In this document: positions 40,501 through 52,200 of the stretch, in pieces
Numbering within the stretch: the first letter of the stretch is position 1
Layout: each line of letters begins with the position of its first letter
Source of the DNA: Echinococcus granulosus
Taxonomy: Eukaryota; Platyhelminthes; Cestoda; Cyclophyllidea; Taeniidae
Assembly (NCBI RefSeq): GCF_000524195.1
Contig: NW_020170410.1
Location: 314,204-378,203 of the forward strand
Direction of reading: 5' to 3'
DNA: 64,000 nucleotides
Translations under genes and position numbers: made by a program
The notes under the pieces: model-generated
Seen by the model: only the letters and a program-made list of their open reading frames with translations
Database searches by the model: none
Told to the model about the DNA's origin: nothing

Positions 40501-40823
40501 GGCTAAGGTGAGAATGAAGGATTAAAAGACAAGGTGGCTTGTCGTCCTGACCACTTGACCCCAAACGACGAAGAGCAGGTTCTGCAAAATGAATAAAAAA
40601 CAGCAGAAGTGTTAATTAATGACTTGATTAGATTGTATAATATTCTAAATGAGCAACTTTTGCTAATAAGTGTCCCAATCAAAACTGCTTTTCTGCATCA
40701 AAAACGGGGAGCAGTGATAAGACGCGCCCCCACGAGCCAATCAGCAAGCTCCGGCTACGTGCTGTCCAACAAAACACCGCGTGAACAATTTGCCTCATTA
40801 ACTGCGCACATATACACCCACGT
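37501..40823. other. Intergenic region upstream of GST
   Basis: This 3.3 kb lies between the GST start (minus) and the Ser-rich gene start (plus), so it probably carries both promoters and perhaps a 5' GST exon. One member of the GTCAC/GTGAC palindrome set lies at 39535-39548. No coding exon was recognised. Confidence 0.35.
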
Positions 40824-41259
40824 ATGTCTATTAATTCTGCCGCTCCACCTCCACCACGTCTACCGGACCATGAAACCATGTGGAACGGAGCTGACCTCGC
40901 TCGGACTCCAAATCTCACAGGGCAAATAGCGAGACGAGTCACCTTCAAGGAGACGGTAATCGTAAGGGAGCCAAAGACGGTCTTTCGGCGTTCGCCTGTC
41001 CAACGAGGCAGGCAATGGCGCTCCTCCTCCCCTTCCCTATCCTCCATCTCTTCTCGTGGATCCTCCCCCTCTTTTTCCTACAGCTGTCGTCATGATTCCT
41101 CGACTGCGTCGTCCGAATCTTCCACTTATACCTCACCTTCCTCGTCCACAGCGACGTTTTGGTCCTCCTCAGACACCACATCAGTAGATTCCGACTCATG
41201 GGAGGGCGAATTTAGGATGTTTGACATCCTGAAACATTCTGTTTCATGGGATGTGTCAA
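40824..41259 (+). CDS. First coding exon of unrecognised Ser-rich protein with RVTF motif
   Basis: An open exon runs from ATG 40824 to a strong donor (TCAA/GTAAGT at 41260) and encodes 145 residues plus one base. The start is proline-rich (SAAPPPPRLP), followed by RRVTFKETVIVREP at 37-50. RVTF fits the RVxF consensus for docking protein phosphatase 1, which is only a hint. Residues about 68-125 are dominated by Ser and Thr (SSSPSLSSISSRGSSPS and similar), ending in an acidic SDSWEGEFRMFDILKHSVSWDV segment. The third-base and residue bias, the length and the donor argue for a real exon. I do not recognise the protein family. The exon is phase-compatible with 61613-61869 downstream. Confidence 0.6.
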
Positions 41260-44200
41260 GTAAGTTCATCTTTTATAGGCTTATTCAAAAAACCCATCAC
41301 TTCAAGTAAACCTTCGACAGCTTGATAAATTTATTATCAAATAAATGCTCGATCCTTCAAAAATCGTCTATTAATTAATGCTTGGTTTAAACGGAGTGTC
41401 TTATATGAAATTTGGTTTCTTTTAATCCCATTAAGCGAATTTTAAAACAATTTACCACTCTACTCACAGCTAATGTCAACTTTAAGGCACTTTTGCCTTT
41501 TATATAAATTATTTATTTCCTTGGCTTATTTTTAAGTGAAAAGTTGGGGAATTTAATTAAGCCTTTTTAATTTGTGCAATAGAGGAATTAAAGCTAATTC
41601 CTAGTTCCCATTCTGAGTTAATGTGAGTTAAATCTGTGACGATTATGCGAAATCCCGTTCATTTTCACTTCTATAGCAAACAATTGTTCCGAGGCTACTT
41701 CTGAAATTAATACGGTACAAAAAACTAGCTGCATGATGTCCAAAACAAACATTGTCCTATCTATTAAGCGAATTCAATAGCAGTGCCATGCTACTGAAAT
41801 AAGTAGCACTTTCTGTTTAGTTGAATACAAAATGAGCAAGATCTAAAATTTTTAATTTTGCCTGGTCCTTCTCAAAACTAATTATAGAAAGGGTTTTGCA
41901 AGAAAGCCACATCAAAGGTTACGGATTTTTTCGGAGTGACATTGTGCTCTTCCTCTTTGAGGATTCCCGTGCTCTAAATAAATAAGCCATTCCCAAATCA
42001 AAGCAGTCATCTTTTCGGTGTTTAGGTATTAACCAACACCGATGACTCAGGGAAATGCCTTTACAGTTTGAGACTCAAATTTGTATGCTCAATTGGCGAT
42101 TTTTTTTGGCTGGGCGGCTCTCATGTACTTAGACATTATTAACAGTTGATTTCCCGGGACAGGCGTCGGCCTTTTATCATCTGTGTAAGCATGACAGCGG
42201 AAGCCCATTTCCGATACGCATTTCCACCTACTCCGTTATGCAAATTTTCAGCTCCACCTGATTCAAGAGTAATTTGCGCTTTGTCCTCGGGCGACTCCAT
42301 CAGGCACCTTTTTATGACTCCTCATAAAACTTGCGACAGGAAGATGATATTTCAGCACAATTTTGCTCCGTTTCTGGCAGATTTTCAAATTTTAAATAGA
42401 TGATGAAATTTGGCACTCCGTTTATCCATTTTCTTATTTTACTTTATCACCATAAATCGTCACACATCTCCTCTTGGTTCATCTCATAAGTAATGGTGAG
42501 TGATTTACACATTGGATGAATGCACCAGTCAATCAGAAGTAATCTCTGTAGTAGTACCAAAAGTCGTATTATAAATCACTCTCAGGTCGGCTATGGAGGA
42601 AGAAAAAGATAAGGTATTCCCCTATGCTTCTTCTGTCGGGAACCTAGGCGCAGCACTTCCCGTGTTTTTTTCCTTTATTTGACTCCCCACAGGCAGTATT
42701 CTTGATATTTATGTAGTCTCAGCATTGTGGTCCAATTCAAGCGTAAAATGTATGACTAATGCTTATGCTCAATCAGGACTTCCAATTTCGCATATTTTGC
42801 GACAGTAGTAGGTTTAGTAGAACGCCCTTTTACTTAACTGCTAGCACACATTTTGCGGACCTAGTGATAGCGCGTGCATGACGAATGCAAGGCTAGGTTG
42901 AAAATTCGCATAATGACAACTTAAAACCGTGAAGATCTCATCCACCTGGCAGTGATCAGACGCTCGGCCAAAGTATGGTGCTAGAGCCCTTTAAGATATC
43001 CATACACGTGTCAATGACAAACTCGACCCACAGCGGTCACTCCGATAGGCATTCGTCCAGTGCGTGGAACGCTTGAGCAAGTCGTTGTCAACATGTCGTG
43101 AAACTACACCAGGGCACGGCGGACAAAGCCATCCATGAAGATATGCAATTTAAGAATTTATTGCGTAGGCTCTCCTGGGATAATTGGATAGGTTAATAAA
43201 TATCTAGATACTAAAGAGTTCCGGGTATTAGTTGAGCGCTGGGTTAAACACATTAATGCTGCTGCAGGAGACTATGCAGAGAAACCAAAACGGCTTTTAC
43301 TTCCCCATGGTTGTGGTTTTTAATCTTTCATGAACTTAAGGATCTCGATTAGACTTAAATTCATCTCGTAAATGAGACAAATCTGAGACAAATGCAAAAT
43401 AAATTTTTATGTTTAAATGAATTTCATAAGGTTAATTTTTAACAAGGATGATAAATTAGCTTGTTTTTTTCAAACTTCCCTGTATCAAAAAAAGGAATTT
43501 CATTGCGGCTTAGACCAATAATTAAGCAACTTTTCTTAATTAGTGATTAAGATAATCGGAGGAAACATTCAATGAGTTTTATTACCTGCTCCGCCTGGTC
43601 TTTAATTTATCAGCTCCTCAGTGTCATTTAAGTATGGAATAACATAGACTGCAAAAAAGATGTGCGTTAAATACATCATGCCTTATCAAGCCGACGCGCA
43701 TTCTCGGTTTAATTAATTACGACCCTGTACATTAAATATTCATTGATCCAATTATTGCATACAGATACAAATACAACAACGCAGTAAGTAAAATCGCATT
43801 ACGTCTTAACTTCTTCGGAGAAGGTAGCTTTGCCTAAAAGAACTTCATTGCATGTCAAATATTTTAGAAGAAAATGACCCTTCCAAATGGCCCAATCCAG
43901 AGTTGCAAGAATTAATAGATTGGAATTCGAAAAAGTAGGCACCATTTTCATGAAAACAAACGCAAAGCAATAAATCCGTGTAAATGATTTTTTTAAGGAA
44001 AGATAATTCCCCATGTCGACTTTCCTAGCCTTGATGCAAAAATTCGGCCAAAATGTTCCGGAATATATGAGCTTCACCCAAATGTGTGTTGAAAATATGT
44101 CATTTATTCATTTAAGCTCGCCATCCATTCAATGCGATTGCTATGTTAATGGTGCCAATTTAAAAATGAGAACTACTAATTATTTGTTTTATGTGGCCAA

Positions 44201-46059
44201 ATCGAATGCACGAAGGTCGGCTGCTAAAGTGACCTTACAATGGGAATGCAATTGTTCTAACGCGATGTGATGGTAATGAAAATAGTGTATCTTAGTATAA
44301 AATGTAGTTTCACCGTAATCGTCGTTTTCTTTTCCTCCGCTACTTATCAGGACACCAAATTTGTTTTTTGGCTTTCTACCATATCTCAATTCTGACTCAT
44401 AGCCGGTATCACTAAAAGATATCGTCATTTGAAGACCTCTTTTTTGGCAAGATAAATTGAACAAAGAAAAGGACGCAATAACAGGACACTTTAACATTGT
44501 TTTCAGAATTTGGATTAAAGTGTGGGCGGGGATGCATTATTGTTACTCTGAAGAAGACAAAATGTACCTAGAGGAAGAAATTCAGCTCTTGTATTTCATT
44601 ACAATGTTTTTAACGCCTGTATAATCCGAGAAGTTAACATTGTGGTTTTGAGCGCACGCACATCTAATGCCCCAATAAAAGCCACAAACAAATGAAATTT
44701 TCTTGAGTTAGGGAATTCTAAAGGATGCTAATTTTCCGGAGCAGATTAAAAAATCAGCCAGTGGGGTTGCACGATCTCTTTGGAAACTTTCCCATCGATC
44801 TCAAATAGTAGCTTTGATCTTAGCTAACCTTTTATTATATCCAAGCAGATTGTTCGACTTACAGAACAATTATCCCGTAATCATTTTCAGTTCAGGCAGT
44901 TCCCATATTTTCTTTGCCTAGCTGTCGAGACGCTTCATTGTATCTTGAAAATCACAATGTTTGTATACCTAATGTTCTCTGCACACTACCGTCCGATTCT
45001 TTGAGGACCTTAGTCCCTTTACATGGCACGAATATTTTCTGTTCAATTTTAAGTAATTGAATTAGCTTGATCCTTTTTTCAATCCTTTGATTTCACTTCC
45101 TATAATTACTTTTTGATATGCCCTTTACGGAACACAACAGAGTTCTGCGACATGCATCAAACAAAGAAGCATCGGATGATAAATCATCTCAGAGACTATT
45201 GTCTCGCCTCGTTGTCATCGCGTAAAGTTAAGCCATTTTTTGTCGCATAATATTTTTGCTGAAGATTAAAAAGGCTAGTTAATCGAGGCGTCATGGCACA
45301 ACCCGTCTAACCGCTTGGTAATTATTTAGGGAAATAATAAAGTCTCAGTGATGCCTTTGCGTCAAACAACTGTTACTCCACTCAAAGAGGAAAAAAGTAA
45401 ACACATAGACCGGATTAAATTGCTACATAATTCTCAACTATACTGGCGCGTACGATGAACGAATTTATTTGAACATCGCCATTGCGCGGTAATTGGCGTG
45501 ACCGAACCCTTCAAATTTGTCCTGACAAAGCATTGTTGATAAAGGTACATAGATAGGTAGTTTTAACAGCACATACTAAGGTGTTAGGTGGATTACTTAA
45601 GCTTGTACTAATTAACTTCCACAACTAATCCCACTACGGGACAGGAGCATCCACTAGCGACAGAAAAGGTGGATGCGCACAGGATGCTTAATGCTACTTG
45701 CAGGTTCCTTTTGCTTCCTCACACCTGGCTGAATAAAGACGGCTATTTATCAAAGGAAACCTGCGCATAAATCGTCCTTCATTTTTTAAAACCTGAAAAA
45801 GAGTCTCCTTCAGTGAACTCCTAAAGCAGATGAAATTATCAGTTTGAGAGTTATTATCTCTTACGAATAATTTGTCGCACCATTGGAGTATAAAACAAAT
45901 TATCTGAAGTAAATACAATTAATTTCCATAAAAGAAGCAATAGTTAATTCTTTTGGACTGAAAAATGCATTTAAGGGACGCTAATACCAGTTTAACGTTT
46001 AATCGTGCATTCAACGGCGCTTAAGTGTTGATATGGATAATCGAAGAATGAGATTGTTT

Positions 46060-46185
46060 AAAAAATAGCATTTCCAGTATTTTATGAAGACGAAAGCAGT
46101 CATAACATTGGGACAAGAAATGTGTTGCCGTCATGCGGAGGGGCCGTGGGCTTTTGGCATGGTTTGGAGGCCAAATTGCTATCGT
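46060..46185 (+). repeat. Dispersed repeat family, copy 4
   Basis: ATGAAGACGAAAGCAGTCATA at about 46084 is box 1, and TTGGCATGGTTTGGAGGCC at 46154 is box 2, 70 bases later against 69 in copy 2. Confidence 0.55.
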
Positions 46186-46274
46186 GAAAGTATGATAGTG
46201 GAGCTTTCTAGGCCTGCATAACATCAAATCGTGGTATAAAGGTTATCCAGTGTTAATATAGGTAACAAAGGAAA

Positions 46275-46390
46275 ATGGCACTCCAAGTCTCTTCTGAAGT
46301 CGAAAGACGGCATGATACTAAAGCAGAAAATGGCCAGGGACTACTGACATGGCCAGACGGCCATACCGCTGCAGCGGGAGGATAATGGCT
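46275..46390 (+). repeat. Dispersed repeat family, copy 5
   Basis: CTGAAGTCGAAAGACGGCAT (46294 on) is box 1, then GATACTAAAGCAGAAAA and TGACATGGCCAGACGGCCA at 46345. It follows copy 4 head to tail. Confidence 0.55.
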
Positions 46391-47262
46391 TTGCTATCAG
46401 TGTAGGTGCAACCAAAAGGACGCGATAAACAAATAATTAAAGTATTTGGTTGAGAAGCCTTCAATTTATTCCAGGTTACGTCTATTAAACTGCTTCATCA
46501 GTGACTATCCCATATTCCGGTTCGACTTTTCGCAAAGGCTTTGTTCATGTTATCGCGGATCACAAAGCGATCCACCCTAGATCGTCAGGTTGGCTTGCAG
46601 TTTACTCAACGGAGTTTTGAGTCTCAATAGGCGGGGTAAAGGACAATATTTAACCACTGTACCTACCTCGAATTGAGCAGCCGAAATTTGGGATCCGTGT
46701 GTCATATTGTATATAACCATAAACCGAAGTTTTCTAGGTCACGTATTCTAGTGCTTAGGTTTTTCTTTTCTTTTTTTCACCTTAAAAATGCCAAAGTCAC
46801 TCGAATGGTTGCTTGTTTTTCACCTTTCTTCCTTCCCCTTGCATGCCCGATTGGTGATGATGATTGTTGATTCACTAAAATATTGTAACTTTTTTCCTAG
46901 TGATTCACCACGCTTGAAATGAACTGGTCAGGTTGATTTGCATTAAGCCGCGTCATTTTTAATGCAGTTTTATGTCATCGCTTAAATGCATAAGATGCTT
47001 TAGACATTCTTTAAAATATCCTTTACGTCATCGAATAGATACTGGAGGGGACCAGCCAATCAAATTACACCAACCTTTGCCCAGCTTAAAAATGGCATTA
47101 CAACTATTCAAGGCAAATTCCCTGTATTTCAACTATAGGGGCTCCAATAACAGGCGTCAACAATAACTTGATCGTACTACAGCAAGTATACTACTACAAA
47201 GATCAGAAGTAGTATGATCAGTAACACTTTCGGCCTTTTATCCCTGGGTCAGGCGGGCAGGG

Positions 47263-47362
47263 NNNNNNNNNNNNNNNNNNNNNNNNNNNNNNNNNNNNNN
47301 NNNNNNNNNNNNNNNNNNNNNNNNNNNNNNNNNNNNNNNNNNNNNNNNNNNNNNNNNNNNNN
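47263..47362. other. Assembly gap (100 N)
   Basis: One hundred Ns in the gene-poor region. The round length suggests a scaffold join of unknown true size. Confidence 0.99.
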
Positions 47363-48640
47363 CGCTGACTTACACAGAACTGCCTTTAAGAAACTCTGCT
47401 TATCCATGGCTTTACAACCTTTGCCGATATGAGCTGCCTTGGTGATGTCTTGAAGGCGGGAAATCATGACAAGATCTTGACTTCAAATGATGGAATCGCA
47501 CATGGTTTTAGACAGAAAAAAAGTTAAGAAGACTCGGTCTTAAATTTACTGTGTATGTTAATTAATGTGATGCAGAGGTGAATCGTCTCTAGTCGGTGAA
47601 GCAAACTTAAAACTTGTCAACACATCTAAAGTGAGCCTCATTTTAATTTGGGATTGAAATAGAACATGGAAGTACTTTTCGATTGATCACTCAAACATCT
47701 CCACAGTCTCGGGAACAAAAAATTGTTCCCATATTTTGGGAGTTTAAGGAAAAGGCGAGCATTCAAAATGTTGCTGATCTCTGAATAACCATTCCTGCAT
47801 TGCCATTTCCATAGTGAGTCAAATTTTAAGTGTCGCTTCCTCGTTAATTATTTTCTAACTGTCTAGCAGTAATTTTCTTTTAAAAACACCCTTTGCAAAT
47901 ACTGGTTTTCCACAACGAGTTCTTTTTTTAACCTTTTTTCTTCCCTTCTGCATTAAAATGGCGTCCACGGCAACCGTCCCCCTTCAAATTCTCACTCGTT
48001 GAAAAAACGTACAAAAAACTTTATATTTTTACAATAGCCTTATTGGATGTTTTCCTTATTTTTGTATATGTTCATTTCGGTCTTCTCAAATTACTACCCA
48101 CTCGGAGTACATCACCACGCCCCTCTCAAAGCTTCACACTTCCAAGATCGGATTCAAAGACGGTTTTTTAATAGTTTTTTAGTTAGTTACAAAACGGCAG
48201 TTATACACATTAACAAAAATCAATATGGTGGTTGTAGAATTTTTCATGGTAATAAAGTCGAAATGGGTCGTCTAAGGAGAGGTATTTGGGTAGAAAAATT
48301 CAAAAAATCTGTCACACAGCAACCGTGACATATGGCAGTAAGGTGGTGGTCTTCTCCACTTTTTTCCCCTACGCGATATAAACAAACTAAAAAAAGGTTT
48401 CTCCGTTTAATATTACGCATTGGAAAGTGAAATGTGGAAAAAAATTGGGAGAATTTTCGCGCAGAAAATGAAGATTTATTTGCGCACGGTTGGAGTTTCA
48501 TGCTACGCGGAGTGCAGTTGGTATGGGCTATCTTTGAGATAAAATGTAATTATTTTATGCTTTTACAACTAAAATTAGATATATTTTTTAATTATTTTTG
48601 ATTAGAAACCACCACCAAGAGATTTTCAAAAGCAACAGAC

Positions 48641-48830
48641 GTCGCACTCCCAAGAAGTCAATTTGAGGGAGTGGCCGGCGGGTGTCACAAACTCCTGGTT
48701 GATTGCACGGACAATCTTGGCACTTGAAGAAGTTGACATTAGTCTAGACGGTTCGGCAACTTTAATACCACCTCCTCTCCGTTTGAACTGCTATGTTGAA
48801 CGCTTTTGATTGGCGGAAAGCATCGTTCAC
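48641..48830. repeat. Diverged duplicated repeat, unit 1
   Basis: Shares GGGTGTCACAAACTCCTG, TTGGCACTT, a CTCCGTTTG block and GCATCGTTCAC in the same order with unit 2, offset about 390 bases. Confidence 0.5.
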
Positions 48831-49036
48831 TAACTTTTTTAATTTAGGAAAAAGCTGACATTAGACACGTCAAATAAGGATTTAAATGCAGACGAGTTCA
48901 ATTAAAAACAGTTTTTAGCCTATGATTCGATAATTAAAGTCGCAGTAGGAAGTTTATAAACGATGCTGCATCAAGAAATCGCAGCACCAATACTGTAGAG
49001 ATAAATCGCTACCGACAGATCTTCTACCGCTGTAGG

Positions 49037-49230
49037 AGTCGCATGACCATGAAGTTGACACCTGATCGGGTGCCACAAACTTCTGCTTGACAGCACCGAC
49101 ATTATTGGCACTTCGGAGGAATAACATTATTTTGCTTGGTAGATATCGGTGTTTGGCCGTTACAACGCCTTCTCTTCTCCATTTGTATTACCATGTCAAG
49201 CCCTTGTGATGGTTGGAATGCATCATCCAC
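49037..49230. repeat. Diverged duplicated repeat, unit 2
   Basis: Shares GGGTGCCACAAACTTCTG, TTGGCACTT, CTCCATTTG and GCATCATCCAC with unit 1. An open minus-strand frame of 68 codons (49273-49479) lies next to it, but no protein family is recognised. Confidence 0.5.
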
Positions 49231-52200
49231 CATTTTACGGCACACGACAGCTCGGTGAGAGATAACAATGATTCACTCCCGTACCGCAGCAGAATTAATA
49301 CAGACTTCTCCACATTCACTCGTTTTCCTCCTTGCAATAAGAAATTCCAACGCTCTATTGAAGTGATTGTTTTGGTGACAGTTTAAGGCAACTGTGACTT
49401 CTAGAATGTCTGCCTCTAACTTATAAGGTTCCATGTTTCTAACACCACTTGTTGCAACAAATCCTCTTGGATTATCCAAAAACTTCCAGTTTATCCTTCG
49501 TTACCTGCGTTCCCGTCAGTAGTGAATCACTGATATTTTCATTTTTGTACTTTGAAAGTTCAAAGCCTACTCCCAAGAATTTTCTTTTAAGCCTGGTTAA
49601 ACCTTGACCTCTCGTTTACGGAAACTTAAAATGTACTAGCAAAAAAGTCCTACCAAAACACGCGAACTACTGCCGTGTAAATCTACTTCTTAAAGAAGCC
49701 ACAAGGCTCATGCTTAATTTACTACTTTTAAAAAACCGGACTTAGGCCAAATTACCGCTTATTTTGATTGGAGGCTTTTTTTTAATCTGGCAACTGAGAC
49801 GATTTTTCAACCGTGAAAGTGCCTCGAGGACATAGATCCACCCATCTGGTCGTAAAAAGACCACTTTATTGCATTCGCCTCTGATGTCTCTGTGCTCCCC
49901 TGTCTCCCTATCCTCTGTCACAAAGGATTGCTGCACCGGGTGGCTGGGCGTTGTCTTTGTTGTTCTGAGTCACGGCCACTTTTCCCTGAAGTGGAGTTTT
50001 TACCGTCATGTTGTGGAGTGGAGCAGACCACATGCGTAGTCTGCGACCCTGTCTACTAAGGCCTCGGCAGCAGAGGCCGTGCTTAAGTGGCCTTTCCCCA
50101 TTCCCCCTGTGTCGCTGTTTCGACGCACTACCGGCCGTGCCTATGGTGAACGCTAAGTAGTCGGCCGACAGGGGGATTTTGATGAGGTCAGGTCAATCCT
50201 CTTATCCCATGAAAGGTAATGGAATTTTGTCAATCACAAGCCCTACACGATCGTTGTCTGGTTTGAGGATAAATACGTATATACATAAAAATCTCATTAT
50301 TATACAGCAATCGCTACCTTACTTCGATGATGATCCAGGGAATACCTCATCACACGATAGAAATAGCAGTTCAGTAGGATTCGTTCACCACTCTCCCCGT
50401 CGGACGCAACTGTCCAAAGATAGCTACTCGGGCAAGTAATTTTTCTAAAGAAAGAGTGTGTTTTGCATGTCGATCCCTTTCCACTGAAAAGTCTACCTGA
50501 CATCAAAACCAACCCAATAACCAGCGCATTTCTACGCGCTGAAGAAGAATTGAAGACCTCCAACGAAATCAACGGTGCTAGGTGATTATTTTTGTGGTCC
50601 ATTGAAATCCGCTAAGCTGACCACGTCTTGTTTGATTTGAGTCTATGCATAGAATTTATCCCCAATTGATAAACTCGAGGTTAAGCAGACAAATTTTAGT
50701 AATTGGTTTACATTCTGACAGCACATACAACACGCTCATGCAGTCAGTCAGGTCGGCTCTTCACCATCGTCCTGCACCATTCAGGGAATTCTATCAGTGA
50801 TCTCTCGATTCCTAAAAATCACTTGTCTCTTACCTTCCTGTTCTGACTGGTTCTTTGTGCAATCCTATTTAGGCAGTCATTAGTTGCCTCAGGTATTGCG
50901 ACGACTTCGTAGCTCTATTGTAGCAAATTAGTTGCTCGACAAACTTCCAATGGCGATTGATAAACCTATTTCCGCCATTGTCAAAGTAAATCACCCTAAT
51001 CATTCAACACAAAGCTTTCACTTCCAAGTACGATGTGTTATAAAACTCCTTGATTTAGCCCTCCCTCAGCCGAAGCATCTAAAGATAAAACCCTCAAAAT
51101 AAATGAAAGCTAAAAGTCAGGGACATTATTCCCCCATGTTTACTCAATTAATTTGGAAAGAAAACGAGTCTGTCGTCTGAACTAAGCGGTGGAAAGTGCT
51201 ATTAACTTCTACCACCACGGAAAGCACCCGAGTTAGGGTGGCCTAAGGGTTGAGATTAATGGATCGTGAATCATATGCCTACTTCAGAAGGCAGTCGAGA
51301 AACCTACCTACAGAGGACACGTTTTTGCTGCTTCCCACTTTTGAAGTGGAACCGAACAAACAAAAGGAGCTCCTAAGTACAGATATTCCCTGTATTAAAG
51401 ACAGGATGGACACTTCTTTCCTTATCTGGTCCTTCAATATTATGGAAATTATGTACCATTTGTCTACCATAAACAAAAGTCTCCTCTTGAAATGGATAAC
51501 ATAAGGTGCATAATGAAAAGTCACTTCCATTACTAGAAATGTCGTACTAGTATCTGGACAAAAACTATTTGATGTTACCGTTAATACGTGATATTCAGCC
51601 CGGCACATGATTCAGCGGGAAGTGAGAATAAAAGCTCCGCATGATGGAAAAACGCATTGCCACTTCCATTGTTGTAACAACATCGGAATAAAAGTGGTAT
51701 TGTAAAAGAGTGACAAGGGTGAGTAAGTCCACGGGCTCTGGCAATGGCATTTCCATGTTTAAAGGCGAGAAATTAACAAAGAAATTTTATCGTCCTTCTC
51801 TTCATGACCCTACTCATGGAAAACTTCAGTGTTGCATTGACTACACAGTACAGCGTGAATCCTAACCGACTTCGTAAGCCTGAAGTTGACAATGGGATTA
51901 CCTTGCTCTGGAACCATTCTAAACTAGGCCTCTTGCCATTTAAGTCAAACTCTGACTTTGTGCTTAAATCTACAACTCGTAGTTCCCCAAGTTCCGAATT
52001 CCTGGGGTTTAAACTCTGAAAAATAAAACTCCTAGCTCTTTGTAGTATCGTGAAGAGTAAATTAGCTGAGAGATGTGACAAAGTGGAAGAATCGGCGACT
52101 ACTAGATAAGGCTAAACAAGAAGTTCGCCTCCTAGACCGCAAAATTTTCGGAAGAAAAGTCATCCTAATAATTATCCTTCTTTACAATTTTAGTGTAAAG

